Part shown: in pieces, positions 1-11,500 of the stretch
Layout: every line of letters starts with the position of its first letter
How positions within the stretch are numbered: the first letter of the stretch is position 1
Source: Neonectria sp. B-13
Taxonomy: Eukaryota > Ascomycota > Sordariomycetes > Hypocreales > Nectriaceae
DNA: 64,000 nucleotides
NCBI GenBank assembly: GCA_002682825.1
Contig: NOKP01000034.1
Coordinates: 409,154 to 473,153, forward strand
Direction of reading: 5' to 3'
Program-made: the position numbers and the translations under genes
Notes under the pieces: model-generated
Told to the model about the DNA's origin: nothing
The model's database searches: none
Seen by the model: only the letters and a program-made list of their open reading frames with translations

Positions 1-130
1 GATAGTAGTCGAGTCTTTCGATGTCGTCGATGTGATCATAAGGAGGGCGATGGGTCGAATAGGTTGAGGTTTGAGGGTTGAAGTTAGGGTTGATGCTTGC
101 GAGGGGCGAACATGATCCCAAAGCTGGCAG
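1..130 (-). CDS. Probable SRPK-type Ser/Thr kinase, N-terminal part, cut by window edge
   Basis: On the minus strand an open frame runs off the left edge without a stop. Its last residues in the window read THRPPYDHIDDIERLDYY. A 'xDDxExLxxYRPGGYHPV' motif just before the kinase domain is characteristic of fungal SRPK-like serine/threonine kinases, so this is probably the start of such a gene. The same frame is open back to about position 325 but has no ATG, so the true start must be in an upstream exon, which I could not place. The kinase domain itself is outside the window, so the call rests on one short motif. Confidence 0.45.
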   Translation of the reverse strand, partial: MPALGSCSPLASINPNFNPQTSTYSTHRPPYDHIDDIERLDYY

Positions 131-581
131 TCGCCCTGGAGTAGTGCGAAAGATTGAGCGACACGTTGGAGAGGGAGGTTGATGAACAATCAAAGAAGGC
201 TGGTTGATAAAAGTGCTGTGTCTGCCGTAAGAGGTTGACGAAGTGTCTACTTCTCTTCTGCTCGCAATTGGTTTTGGAAGCAGTTTCGCCGGAAGGAACG
301 ACGTTCCTGGGGAGGGGAGAGAGTCATCCTGGTGGGGGCCCGTTAGGAACTGGACTAGAAGCAGTCACTTGCGCGATGCAATTGCGTAGCGGAAAGTTGG
401 TTCATTGGATACCCGTTACAGTTACCAGGACACAGGTCTCTCTGCCCTCAGGTGCAAGAGGTTCCTGGCCGCGAGTTCAAAGGGCTTGAATATCATCAGG
501 GTTGACGTGGGCGCAAGCGGGCTAGGCTGGTATGTGGACCAGAGATGATAACGGATATAATACCCAATTGTCACCTTCTTT

Positions 582-2117
582 TCACAGCAAAACCTTAGCC
601 AGTTCAGCTCTCGCATCCTCATCATTCCACTCAACTCGGATTTGTTCTTTATCCTGCTCCATTTTGACCTGAACAAAGGGTTCCATTGCGTTAGTCTGCT
701 GCTGGCTTAGAAGAGGGAGTCTTGCGTGGTAATCACCGTCCTCATTCTCGCCAAAGTAGATCGGATCAAGGTACCTCAGAAATGGAAATCGAAAGCCCAG
801 CTATTCCTAGCTACATAACGAATCATCCAGGACTTGCTCTCCCAGCTTCTTCGCATCTGCTGTGAGATAGATAAACATTCATCATCCAAGATGGAGAGAC
901 CTTTCTTATCATCCAAGATAGTGAGACCTTTGAGACCATCCTCTACTTTATCCTTAGCCTGTAGCTTCTTCTCTTCCTCTTCTAGGATAGAAACAAAGGT
1001 CTGAAATCGAGGCTCATAGGCCTCCATCCAATCTCCATACCCGCCTGGCCAATATTCAGGATATTTCAAGAGGAGCCACCAGAGAGGATCGAAGGAGAAC
1101 TAGGCCAGGGCTGCATAAGCAAACTCCCAGTCAATAACACCAACTACCCAAAGATCCTTATCAACCAGGACATTGGATGGTCATAGATCCTCAGAGAAGA
1201 GCCAGAAGGGAGTCCTATGATCCTTGCCTGCCTAAGGGCGATTGAATCCAGAGACCAGCCGTCCATCAGATGCGAGTTTCCGAAACAGTTAGCAGGCAAC
1301 GTACTTATCACATACATCACACTCATGATCAATAGCATTATTGTATTGAAATATTAGCTGAATAAGGTGCATATCAGCCATTGCAGAATACCATTCATCA
1401 GATATATTAAATCCATTAGTTAGGAGGGGGGAGGCAAGAGAATCCATAAGCTGAACAAGAGAATTCATGTTTTGTGTCAGTGGCCTCCCAGAAACGGAAA
1501 ACTGGCCTTCCTTGTCCTTATCCTGAACCAAGGACCCAATGCAGGAAAATGATAGAGTAGACAGCTAGAGATAGATATTGGCCATCTACCTATAGAGGAA
1601 TTGAAGCTTTGGCTCACTAATGTTGGGATTCAGTGAATAAGAGTCCATAGAACTGAGCAAAGGGTCATTGAGAGCATAAGATAAAGTCTGCTTATGTTCA
1701 ACGTACTCTATGATTATAAATGGCCTAAGGCCCAAAGGATTTTCTTCTGCAGTTCCCCAGTGGTATAGTTCAGGAACTGGAATCATAGTGTTGGCAGCAA
1801 CATACCGCATGGTCGCCACCTCATAACGAACTTTCTCGTCAGGGAATGCAACACCTTGTTCATATTAGCAGCTTACTCGGAATTGGTTGGGGGCGTCGAT
1901 TAGATATTATACAAATCAAGCAAGCACAGCACATACCTAGGAGGGGGATCCTCAGAGCCGCCGAAGTTCCATCCTCATACTCCAAGCGATAGAAAACATT
2001 AAAGCCACCCTTAATCGGCTTATGAAGGGACCGCTCCCACTCATCGGACTGTTTGTCGATCTGCTCCCAAGCAAGCTCATCCATATCCATACGAACGTAC
2101 CTGAAAATCGGAGTCAT
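582..2117 (-). pseudogene. APH-family phosphotransferase pseudogene with RIP-like stop codons
   Basis: The reading frame encodes an aminoglycoside phosphotransferase/choline kinase-like fold, a large fungal family of mostly unknown substrate. Visible are ALRIPLLG in the first exon, EVATMRYVAANT, IPVPELYHWG, and the catalytic-loop and Mg-binding region SNVLVDKDLWVVGVIDWEFA. One intron (about 1830-1940) joins the first exon to GVAFPDEKVRYE in phase. The frame is broken by stops at 1586-1588, 1565-1567, 1289-1291, 1232-1234, 1181-1183 and 1100-1102, all in one frame, and by a one-base frameshift near 780. After the frameshift the conserved tail (LRYLDPIYFGENED) continues to a stop at 582. Five stops are TAG/TAA where CAG/CAA would be expected and one is TGA for CGA, so every one is a C-to-T change on the coding strand. 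The gene is almost certainly inactive. The start is taken as the ATG at 2117. Confidence 0.85.
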
Positions 2118-3732
2118 CTTTTCAAGCAAGGAGGGGTAGGGCAGATTTGGTAAGAAGAAGCTGAGGGTTGGCTATATCGATTGGTGGTTGAATGATGGTG
2201 TCTTTTTTTCGTGCTTAAAATGAATACGATTGAGGGGGAGAGAAAAAGAGAAGCATGGATGGCGGTTAATTCAGCGGATGAATGCCTGAGGCATGAATAT
2301 GGTTGCGTCTGCTACAGATTCCCAGGGGCGTTGCGCGGAAGATGCCAAGCGTCAGAAGGATGAGACAAACCTGGCGATGATCAAGAAGGCTAAAAGGGGA
2401 TTGAGACTGACAGGGTCAGTTTAGAAGTTAGCAGAATCATCATAGGCTGTGGACTTGAGAGCGAAATGATCGCACTTTCAGTCAATCTTGCCTATTTTGA
2501 ATTGATCAAAACAGCCTGCTTTTACTATTTGTTTCAAATATATAATTAGAGCCGATTTGACTGTCATTTGGTCCGCTCCTCTTGATACCACATGATACGT
2601 CGTGTCTTTCCTGCAGCCAGCCTCTATCCTTTTAGGCGTTGGGTGTTTTCCCAGTGTCTCCTAGGTCACCCCCATTAACACAGTACCAAGATACTGCACG
2701 TAATAAATTATATTTCGCAAATTCTCATGTTTAGCATATTATCATTTTCCCTTCATCTTACCATATTCTCAACGGGTTGAATATTTAGTAATTCTGAAGT
2801 AACTGATTTTTATTTACTTTCTAAGTTAATTAATGGTTCGATTATGGTTACAAGCGTGTTTTCATTTGCCAATTAAATTTAATTCACTTTCACTAAATGC
2901 TGCAGCATGTAGCCTCAAGGTATCTCAATATTACTGTCTCAGCCCTTAACCCACCCTAACCTCTCTCTCTCATCTAGATGGATGAGAAGGGATGAGAGGG
3001 GTGGACCAGGAGTCAAAGAAAAAGGGAGGAAGGCTGAGTAGAGTTCCAACTCATCACATTGAGCCCTTGTCGAGCGCGTAGATCCCTGTTAAGCTGTTGG
3101 TTGTGCCCTTGCGATGGGGGCTGTTGGCCGGCTGATCGACCCAAAGTGGGGACAGCCGAGGATGGCGAAGCTCATAAACGATTGGCGTCAGCCCATGAGA
3201 ATTCACTGATGCCTAGAAGATGTGATATGAATCAACTAGCTTCCTGCGCCTGAAAGCGGATGTGGACCAGATCAATATTTCTGTACAAGAGCTGCTCTAT
3301 TTGTATACGTAGACTCAAATCGCCAGATGATTGAGGTGAATGACTCGCACCTTCAATCAGCTATTTTTGCTTTTGGTATTCGTCAAAGGCACTGCTAGGC
3401 TCCCCTTGAGCCTGGGAGAATACGCCGGATTCGACGCCTGCAAAAAACAAGCTCGATCAAGCATTTACATAAAGGTGGTTGGTGATTATCCACTCGTAGG
3501 CCAGGGCGGGCGTAGCAGCTGCATCGTAACATGTCTCTCTACTATTCGCTCATTAAAACGCTGTGTAACCAGCCTTGGCTGAGTCACGAGACTGGCCAAG
3601 GCTCAGTCCAGCCTGATTTCACTTTCCCCCTCATTCCCACCTCTTCCTTTACATCCGCGTCTTTTGCCAGTTAATCATCTTCAGGTACGAGTGACCTGTA
3701 GATAATTCGAATCTGGAACACAGAGAGCCGAC
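2118..3732. other. Intergenic, AT-rich in 2500-2950
   Basis: No supportable gene here. Positions 2500-2950 are markedly AT-rich with long A/T runs. The two short frames at 3059-3253 and 3340-3582 have no recognisable domains or splice structure. The last few hundred bases are pyrimidine-rich and probably form the promoter of the zinc-finger gene starting at 3733. Confidence 0.6.
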
Positions 3733-5228
3733 ATGGATACAAACAAGCAGTTAGGTGCACTGCAGGAGGGGTGGAACTCGTGCAAGGCCGAGGACGATGC
3801 GAAACACTCACTGATCATGGTATGGCCCAGAACTCCCAACGCGATTGTCTTACTCATTCACGTGCTGTAGGATCTATTTCGCTATGTTGATCGTCAGTCT
3901 GTGTTGCTCTCGGACGCCGAGTCAGAGCTTCGTGATAAGAAAGATGTCATTAAGTTGACCCGTACGAGTGTTGATGAGCTCGAGAGGAAGGTTCTCGAAT
4001 TGGAGCATGAAAAAGTGAGACATCCCCTCTTTAGACTATCAAACTCCAAACTCACCTTCAGGATCAACTTGGTTTTGTTGTAGTTGTTATTGACGGTGAC
4101 TGTACGCCGGTAGGTTCGTCTAACCCTCTGATAAGCTTCAGCTAACGCAGGACCAGTTTCAAGACGAACTTGTGAGGCAGGGTATGGCCGGAGGCAAGGC
4201 CACGGCTAGCCTCCTCAAGCGATCTGTCGAAGAGGTGCTCAAGGGTTTGATTCCCTCGAAATCCCATCACCTTCAAGTTGTCATTCGAGTTTTCGCCAAC
4301 ATGAGAGGCCTGGCCAAAACCTACCGAGACTTGGACATTTTGCCCGAGTCTATACCTCTGGACGAATTTGTGCGTGGTTTTAATATGATTGATGCGTTGT
4401 GTGACTTCGTTGATGCCGGCAACGGCAAAGAATGCTCAGACGAGAAAGTCAAAGGTAAATCATGAAGTGTGCAGTGTTGTTTATTTATACTAAGCCCGTG
4501 AAGGGACTGTCCGACACTACCTGGCCGATGTTCACTGTCGACGAATTCTTTTCGGCGGCTCAGCCGACAGCGGTTACGCTCGTCTCCTGGGGCCGTACAG
4601 CGAGGACGAAGGGGTCCGCGAACGGATTACTCTTCTCAGGGGGCCCCCATTTGCCCCCGAATTGATGGGTATCAAGGACAAATTCCACAACGTCTCACTG
4701 GACAATGTTTTCAGGACGCAGAAGCTGCCAAGCTTCAAGCGCAGGCCGTCAGCTCATCTCACGCCACCGGCTACGCCTTCTGTAGGCTACGCAACGGCTG
4801 TTCTGAGGATTCCCACCACACCAGCGACAACCTCAGCCGTCCGACCGGGCTCAGTATCAGGAGAACCTCAGTCGGTGTCGGTCCTGCGAAACAGTCATGG
4901 TCAACGCGTCGATTCGCAGCTTTTCTACTCAAAGCAGGACTGGCACGATATGAAGAACCGCAAGCTTTGCAATAGGTTCCACCTACTGGGGAAGTGTCAA
5001 TTCCTTGACAACTACAAGAACTGCTCCCACAGTCATAACGCAGCACCCGACCCGAGGAAAATGACAGCCTTGCGCGCTGTTGCTCGATTGTCCCCCTGTC
5101 AAGCTGGTCTGGGTTGCAGCGATCCAGATTGTATATCTGGTCATCGTTGCACTCGAGACAATTGTGATGTCTCACCCTGCCGGTTTTCTCGGGAAATGCA
5201 TAACGTTGATTTAAAGGTTGTGACCTAG
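3733..5228 (+). CDS. DUF7923 / CCCH zinc-finger protein, five exons
   Basis: Model: join(3733..3819, 3871..4014, 4062..4109, 4151..4454, 4495..5228), 438 aa, all junctions in frame. The N-terminus is a coiled-coil-like helix (DAESELRDKKDV... ELERKVLELEHEK). The DUF7923 domain follows, with its hallmark strand GFVVVVIDGDCTP, then LADVHCRRILFGGSADSGYARLL and ELMGIKDKFHNVSLDNVFRT. The C-terminus has a CCCH finger (CNRFHLLGKC... NCSHSH) and a Cys-rich tail (SPCQAGLGC, CISGHRC). This family is widespread in filamentous fungi and is presumed to bind RNA or DNA; no specific role is known to me. Introns 2 and 3 are deduced from restoring the DGD strand, and the last intron (4455-4494) is unusually short at 40 bp. 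The gene looks intact. Confidence 0.88.
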
Positions 5229-5969
5229 GCTTATATTAGTGATGGTTGATGCACAAGTTGGTGGTTTGAGGGATATCTGTGTCTATCTCCTGGGCGCAAT
5301 TGGTGCATTTAGAGGCCAGGGCTTGACTGTTGCAACGATGAGCCAAATGGAAAACTCAAATGCCGTCAAATCTCGAGAGTATCCCAACCCCTTTGCATCG
5401 TTCAGGAGGGCATATTGTGTGGTCAGGGCAATTGGTTTCCATAAACTAAAAGATATAACAAGTCTATTTGGTCGCGTTACTTCCAGGATATTGTTGTATC
5501 TCAGAGCCGGTCGTTGTGAAAGGTTAACATTTACATTGGATCATTTAGTCAGCGGCAGGCGGGCTATCCCTCATGCGGTGGGCACTTCGACGCTACCACC
5601 CACACGGATAGTCCGGCATTCTAATCTGCGGTCAGCGGACTGACTCGACTTTTCATTCAAACAAATGTCTGTCCACTTCAAGTTGTCCATCTCCGCGGAA
5701 TAGGTTGTAAGATAGGGTAAAACGCAACTCATTCTACAAAGGGCGTAGTTCTAAGTAGCCACTGCTGACAGAACTTGCCCCGATGTGTCACTTGGTTGGC
5801 ATCTTTGGTTTATTAATCATGTCAGACATGATCAGTATGACATCACCGGTTCTTCTCAACAGTCAGCAAATTTAGTGGTCGGAACTTTATTTAAGTCAGG
5901 AGGACTCCCAAAATCGCAAATCACTCATCATATCAACAAATACAGTTTTCAAGTATATTCCAATTCAAA
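5229..5969. other. Intergenic, no gene seen
   Basis: An unspliced frame of 134 codons (5239-5643, plus) has no domain or family I recognise and a composition like non-coding DNA. The last 150 bp probably hold the promoter of the cyanamide hydratase-like gene. Confidence 0.5.
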
Positions 5970-6736
5970 ATGGAATCGAACCAGGTCCGAGAGAACGGGT
6001 GGACTGCCGTGCCGGTCGACGCAAGCAAGATCCTGAACGGAAGGCCATACATCCATCAACCAGAGGCCCTGACTGTCGACAACATAGTCTTCCCCTCTCA
6101 TGATCCTGCCGTGGCGAGTGTCCAGGAATACATCAAAACACATCTTCCACGACAGACATACAATCACTCGATGAGGGTCTATTATTGGGGTAACAAATTC
6201 GCTCAAAACTATAAAGAACATGACTGATTCAATGGACAGCCACCACTATCGCGAAGCAGCAATTTCCAGAACATGCCGCCGAATTATCGCCGTCCACTCT
6301 CGCCTTGACTTGCCTCCTGCACGACATTGGTACATCGGACGAGTACCTTTCCAGCACTCGAATGTCCTTCGAATTTTACGGTGCATTTCAGGCATTAAAC
6401 TTACTCAATGGTGTTGGTTCTGCCAAGGATCAAGCCGAGGCTGTGTGCGAAACCATCATACGACACCAAGATCTTGGAACAGAGGGAACCATCACTTTTC
6501 TCGGGCAGTTGATCCAGCTAGCCACAATCTACGACAATGTCGGCCTATTTGACCGCATCATCCATCAAACAACCCTTGAGGATGTGAACAGGGCATTCCC
6601 CAGGGACGGGTGGTTGGGATGCTTTGCAAACACAATCAGGGAGGAGAAGCGATTGAAACCCTGGTGTCATAGCACACACATTGCCGATTTTGAAGCTCAA
6701 GTCGAATCAAACAAATTGATGAAACCTTATGAGTAG
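5970..6736 (+). CDS. Cyanamide hydratase-like HD-domain protein
   Basis: Model: join(5970..6189, 6240..6736), 238 aa; the 50-bp intron has a GTAACA donor and GGACAG acceptor and joins YYWG to ATTIAKQQFPEH in phase. Fungal cyanamide hydratases convert cyanamide to urea using a metal held by an HD motif. The metal ligands are visible as NHSMRVYYWG (first His), CLLHDIG (the HD pair) and ETIIRHQDLG, followed by the typical LIQLATIYDNVG and the C-terminal DGWLGCFANTI. Length and motif order match the family (about 240 aa). Many relatives have unknown physiological substrates, so the activity is inferred from family membership. Neighbours are unrelated. Confidence 0.88.
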
Positions 6737-7140
6737 GAGCCTTTGGATTACCGGAGCCGAACATTGTTGGGATCGGCTGATGTTGGACTAGATTACTGCA
6801 ACGGAAACAGGCCTAATAGTAAAAGATACAAGCCTGCTCTTTTTCGTTCCTAAATTGAAGCAGCCTAGAACTATATCGAGAAACTGAAACGTTACTTATA
6901 GTTCTATAGGGGATGTTATATGCTGATTTCTAAGTATGGTCTATTATCTGTGAATCTATTGCGTTTTGAACAGAGGTATTATCGCGGGCTAACCGTTGCT
7001 ATTATTATTACTGATTAACATAAAGGTGGGCTAGTTATTATAGGCCTTAAACAATGAAAGCTCAGCTCTTCACTTCAGCTCTTCTATCAGCTAGCACTTC
7101 TTCCCGCGGCAGAACTGAGGTTTCAACATGAATCTAGGGC

Positions 7141-7579
7141 AAATTTCCCCCAAAAGAATTTAGGCAATCTACGTCTGCACTATTCGACCATCAGATGGAA
7201 GAGCGCCTGATCGCGCAACTTGCCAACTTTAGCGCAAGTGAAACTGCAACCAATCATATAGACCATCTAGCAAACGTGTTACGGAAATTACAGGCCACGA
7301 CTCCTGGGGACTTAGACAAGGATGCTGTAGCACGAATGGCACGTATAACAGAAGACATTTGGACGTTCCTGGACTGACGACAAAGTACGAGCTTCACGAC
7401 ATCACTGATGAGCAAGATGAGTGACTTAATCTTGGGTGATTGCGTGAAAAAGGTTATAGATCCTTCTCTGTCCCCTGCAGAGCGGATGGCCGAGACCTTG
7501 GCGGTCTTTGAAGAGACTAGGGGACCCCGGAAAACAGCGATAGATTGTTCAAAATTTCTCCATTTGGTGTACCAGGCCT
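7141..7579 (+). pseudogene. Possible gene remnant, unknown
   Basis: One plus-strand frame stays open from about 7141 to 7579 apart from a single TGA at 7375-7377. Before the stop it reads as helical protein (MEERLIAQLANFSASE, HLANVLRKLQ) and after it as LGDCVKKVIDPSLSPAERMAETLAVFEE. TGA could come from CGA by a C-to-T change. No start context, intron or family is evident, so this may be decayed coding DNA or chance. Confidence 0.3.
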
Positions 7580-8570
7580 GACTCGGGCCATGAAACATCT
7601 TCTAGGTGATGAGAAGATACAGCAGATGCCTAATGCTAGAATAATACCTCAATTCCAGGACACAGGATAAATTCCCGGATCTGAGTTGCTTCCAGACTTT
7701 ACGTATGAGAGCGTCTCAGGGGCTACATGAACCTGGATTCTCAAGCTTATGAACGCTGCTGGTCTCTTCGTTACAAATTAGCAAGGCATTTTTCCGATTG
7801 GAAGTTGAAGTAGTCAATCTCATCAAAAGCCTTATATTTAATACGCTCTCCTGCGTCCGGTGCCACCATCGACCACCCCTGTACCAAAGCCACTACAGAA
7901 AGCACTCTCAATGATGCTTTCACTTCACTTGTAGCAATCGCAAAATGAAAACTACATACAACCTGTTTCACTTCCTCTGACGATTGGCGAGTGAACTATT
8001 TCTGAGCCACGTTAGAGAAACGCCCTTCTGGACTGACCAATGATGCATCGATCAATCCGTGAGCAAAGAGAATCGAGTTCACCACGCCATAATAAGTCGA
8101 ATCCCATACAAGGTTCAGTATGCCGTGTCATGGCTCAGAGAGTCCAGTAATCAGACGAGTAACAGCATGTGAATACTTTGCTGGTTCAAATCAACGCCAT
8201 TAAGATATGGCTTCGTTATGTCAATAATCCTCGCGATCGATCTCTTCATAGATTTCGATGCCAAACCCTGGACTGTTGAGTTTCATCGTCCTGGTTCAAA
8301 GCCTAACGACTCCACGAGGCAAGAGCTTTGGGTTGGCTGCCACCAGATATCTCGTTGCCCCCCACGACACGTAGAACAGGCTCTTTCCACGGGCGATGCA
8401 ATCAAGCAACACATGCTCTTGCCTCACTGCGCCGGAGCTGGACTTCATGTCGCGACAATTTGCCAATGTGTCGTTTCCCTTCCTCATCCATCATCACCCT
8501 CTCGCTGTTCCGGTTTGTCCTTACTCCCAGCATTTTGTCTACCGTCCACTTTGAGTTGATTTACTGACAT
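7580..8570. other. Intergenic, no gene seen
   Basis: Several short overlapping frames on both strands, none with a recognisable domain or consistent splice signals. Confidence 0.45.
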
Positions 8571-8633
8571 GGTATCAATGACAGTTACCGACGAGCCGAC
8601 GCCCTCTTTTTGTTGTACGTCGCCTCCCGATCG

Positions 8634-8668
8634 TCGAACTTCGAACATCGAACGTCGAACGTCGAACG
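8634..8668. repeat. 7-bp tandem repeat, TCGAACN x5
   Basis: Five perfect-length copies of TCGAACN in a row (N = T, A, G, G, G). It lies just upstream of the small spliced gene ending at 9314, in its presumed leader or first exon. Confidence 0.9.
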
Positions 8669-8740
8669 TCCCCTTCATCATGTATAGGACCTAACGATGG
8701 GTACAGGACAACAACAGCAGCAACAATAACAACATCAGTC

Positions 8741-9314
8741 GTAAGTCAGCTCGTGGCAAGCCCTGACAAGCGCAACTGTGATCCTCAGCTGACATAACTG
8801 TGATAGACGGCAGGACGAAGACTAGCCTTTGTGTTCCGCGAAGTGCGTCTCCAGTCCTGCATCGACTCCCCACGCTACCATGACATCCCGAGCTAATGTT
8901 TTGCAGGCGATACCATTCAATTGGCGTCCGGCCTCTGGGTGGCCTGGCTCCCCCGCCGCCTCCAACGACTGGGTCCTGGTGGACCTTTCTGCGTGGCCTG
9001 GGTTCCCCTCCTCCCTCCGACCAGTAACTGTCCCGGCCCGTGTGGCCCTCCGCCTGTGGTTCCCCGTGCCGATTCGGCGGAACGCCCGAGACCGAGCCCG
9101 TCGCATGGGCTTCCGGATCCGTGCCCGCCGCGCCCTGGCTCTGGCTCGCCGGCGAGGCCTCCGCCTCGCCACCTCCGGGTCCTCCGGGTCCTCCGAGTCC
9201 GAGTCCGGTCCTCCTCCCGCCCCGCCCGGCGACAGGCCCATCCTTGCCGATATAAACGCCACAGTCGACGCCCACATGGCCAACGAGAGGCCAGACGAGC
9301 CGTTCTTTGGGTAA
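8741..9314 (+). CDS. Small GC-rich spliced gene, unknown basic protein (5' end unresolved)
   Basis: Two well-formed introns frame a short exon: intron 1 is 8741..8806 (GTAAGT donor, CTGAC branch, GATAG acceptor) and intron 2 is 8843..8906 (GTGCGT donor, GCTAATG branch, TGCAG acceptor). Exon 8807..8842 encodes TAGRRLAFVFRE and joins in phase to exon 8907..9314, beginning AIPFNWRPASGWPGSPAAS. The C-terminal part is very Arg-rich (RRNARDRARRMGFRIRARR), then Ser/Glu/Pro-rich, ending ANERPDEPFFG. The upstream exon must end in the phase that reads ...TITTSV, and I found no ATG in that frame before a stop near 8578, so another intron or start is needed. I do not recognise the family. Spliced phase and high third-position GC support a real gene. 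Confidence 0.6.
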
Positions 9315-9667
9315 TGGGCATCCAGGCCCTTGGCGTCTTTTGATGTTTGGTGTTTGGTATTGTGAGACAGGGGTGAGCCTCTTGGAATATTATTGTATTA
9401 CTGGTCCCCATTGGGCATCATCTGCCCGAGTATAGTTTAGGAAAATTGACGTACAGTTCTTGTCTGACTCTTCTCGTTTATGCATATGTAAACTCAAAGA
9501 TGATACTACCTGTTGACAATGTGGACCAGGTTAAACTTCAATTTCAAGCTTTTTCGAATCAAAGTTAGAACCAAGACTAGGTGGAATCGACATCAAGCAA
9601 GATATAAACCCTCAGCCCTCCGCTTCATTTAACCTGGCATCAACACATACCACGGAATTTGTCAAAA

Positions 9668-11185
9668 ATGGCCTCCCATAACATTCAACCACCGACAGCT
9701 TGCAACTGGTACCACCTCCATGAAGAAATCCGAGACATCATTTTGGCACAGGTTGCCAGGGCCGAGTATCAAAATGGACGACCTCTTTCGGGATATGCGA
9801 GCGTCGCTAGGGAATGGCAACCCGCCTTCGAAAGACTAGCGTTTAGCAGACTCCGAGTCATGCCGTCAGAGCTCCAAGATTTTCACGCCATCTTCCAAGT
9901 CATCCGCCGAAGGAGCTATCTTAAGTACCTAGGTTTAGTGCTTAAGCTCCCCAAACATAGGCATGTCTCCTTGAACGGCATCAGTGGCACAGAAGAAGAA
10001 ATGGCCATGGCTCAGATGCTAGTCATCGGAAACCGAGAGCGTGGCGCCCATTTGCACTTTCCGGAACTACAATCTCAGCAGCAACAGAACAATATCGCTT
10101 TTACCCAGGCAATATATAGCCTCTTTTTCCAGTTGGGCCCTTGGACACAGCAAGAGACCCATAGATATGGAGTCGAACTGGAGATTATTGCTACATCAGA
10201 GAGCTACTGGCAAAGGATAGCAAGAAAACTCCGAATACGCGCTGGCCCTATGGTCATCTACACCGCAGAGCCTCAAGCACCCGGCGAACCACAGCGCTTC
10301 AAAACTGTACACGTTAATCCGGAAAGATGGGAGAGTTGTATCCATGCTGGCGAGCTGGATTTCCACTTCTCCCTTGACCTTGATTTCACAAAGTCTTTGA
10401 TATCCTGTACCTCAGCAATTCCCAAAGTATCCATCGTCGCTACACTCTCTATACGCCGAAAGTCTATTCGCCACTTTGAGCCTAGGGCTATAGATGCAAT
10501 CATTCAGCGTCTTCCATTTTTGACAGCCTGGAGTTGGGAAGTCTGGCCACGCGCACACTGGAAGACTAAATACCGGTTTGATGAGGGTCTCGGAAGCATT
10601 ATATCAAACTGGCCATCATCATTGAAAAAAGTACGCATTTATCAACAAGAGCGTTTCTATCCTACCAGTCACTTTGGACATAACAACAATTCTATGAGCC
10701 ATAACCCCCATCTCGGACCCCTGGCATCCAATCTAGCCTACCTATCCCAGCAGCTGACACACCTCGCCGTTGAATACAGCATTGACGCACACGAGTTCTT
10801 TAAGACGATTCCTCAACAGTGTTCTGGCCTTCAGCAACTTGTCATAAGGTCAGACCAGATAATTCTCAACGAGTTGCCTCACAAGACAAACCATCAGCTT
10901 AGAGTGGTAGCTGGCGTGATACTCCACATGCCTAAGCTAAGATTGTTAGCCCTCTATAACATCTGCGACTCTAGCGCAGGGTGCTTTAGCTACGAGACCA
11001 TACGTGGCGTTGGTGTGCTTGGGGTCAGGTGCAGCAATCTTTTTCAATTAGATAGACAGTGTTCTGAAGCCTGGCAGGCTGTTGTAAGTGAGCACTGTAA
11101 AGGCAGTGTGAGATGGTGTGTTGAGACTTTGCCTATAGAAGCAATTAAGTTCTGTATAGTTCATATCTTAAATAGGCATAAGTAG
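9668..11185 (+). CDS. F-box / DUF6546-like protein
   Basis: Single uninterrupted frame of 505 codons, starting at ATGGCCTCC; a frame extension upstream lacks an ATG. The N-terminus NWYHLHEEIRDIILAQVA followed by LSGYASVAREWQPAFERLAF matches the F-box-like module of a large fungal family in which the F-box sits before a long leucine-rich DUF6546 region (here AWSWEVWPRAHW, LASNLAYLSQQLTHLAVEYS). F-box proteins recruit targets to SCF ubiquitin ligases, but these expanded fungal paralogues are uncharacterised. The gene looks intact; no signal peptide or membrane segment. Confidence 0.8.
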   Translation: MASHNIQPPTACNWYHLHEEIRDIILAQVARAEYQNGRPLSGYASVAREWQPAFERLAFSRLRVMPSELQDFHAIFQVIRRRSYLKYLGLVLKLPKHRHVSLNGISGTEEEMAMAQMLVIGNRERGAHLHFPELQSQQQQNNIAFTQAIYSLFFQLGPWTQQETHRYGVELEIIATSESYWQRIARKLRIRAGPMVIYTAEPQAPGEPQRFKTVHVNPERWESCIHAGELDFHFSLDLDFTKSLISCTSAIPKVSIVATLSIRRKSIRHFEPRAIDAIIQRLPFLTAWSWEVWPRAHWKTKYRFDEGLGSIISNWPSSLKKVRIYQQERFYPTSHFGHNNNSMSHNPHLGPLASNLAYLSQQLTHLAVEYSIDAHEFFKTIPQQCSGLQQLVIRSDQIILNELPHKTNHQLRVVAGVILHMPKLRLLALYNICDSSAGCFSYETIRGVGVLGVRCSNLFQLDRQCSEAWQAVVSEHCKGSVRWCVETLPIEAIKFCIVHILNRHK

Positions 11186-11309
11186 CCACATGCTATGGGA
11201 AATATGACGAATTAAAATAGTGATCTATGATTATGTTATTAAGTATCAGTCCTTCAAGCCAATGTTTAATGAAAGACGGATAATAGGAAGCGAGTAGCAT
11301 TAGGGCTAT

Positions 11310-11500
11310 CGGGGAAAAGCCGAACCTCCAACGCCTTACTTGGATAGTCCATGCGCGTGTAAACCAACGGCTCGTCTCAAAGGGAGACTTCGGCAGGTAG
11401 ATATCAATACCTGGCGGCACATCCGCCAAGTAGGTGTAGCATACTTCGGAGCGATAGTACCAAGTCATCATCGAGTTGATGGTCTCGGAAGCACTGAACT
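11310..11500 (-). pseudogene. HET-domain fragment
   Basis: Minus-strand sequence reads SETINSMMTWYYRSEVCYTY, then LADVPPG and SRWFTRAWTIQ. This matches the middle of the fungal heterokaryon-incompatibility (HET) domain (consensus INSMFRWY...AxVCYAYLxDV...SxWFxRGWTLQE). The domain stops at WTIQ and the expected ELLAP continuation is absent; upstream the frame ends quickly. It is a relic of a HET gene, not a working one. Confidence 0.6.

Noticed and set aside
8691..9411. Overlapping minus-strand frames of 153-194 codons
   Set aside because: They arise opposite the GC-rich, Arg/Pro-rich plus-strand gene; the plus strand alone has matching splice sites and phase.
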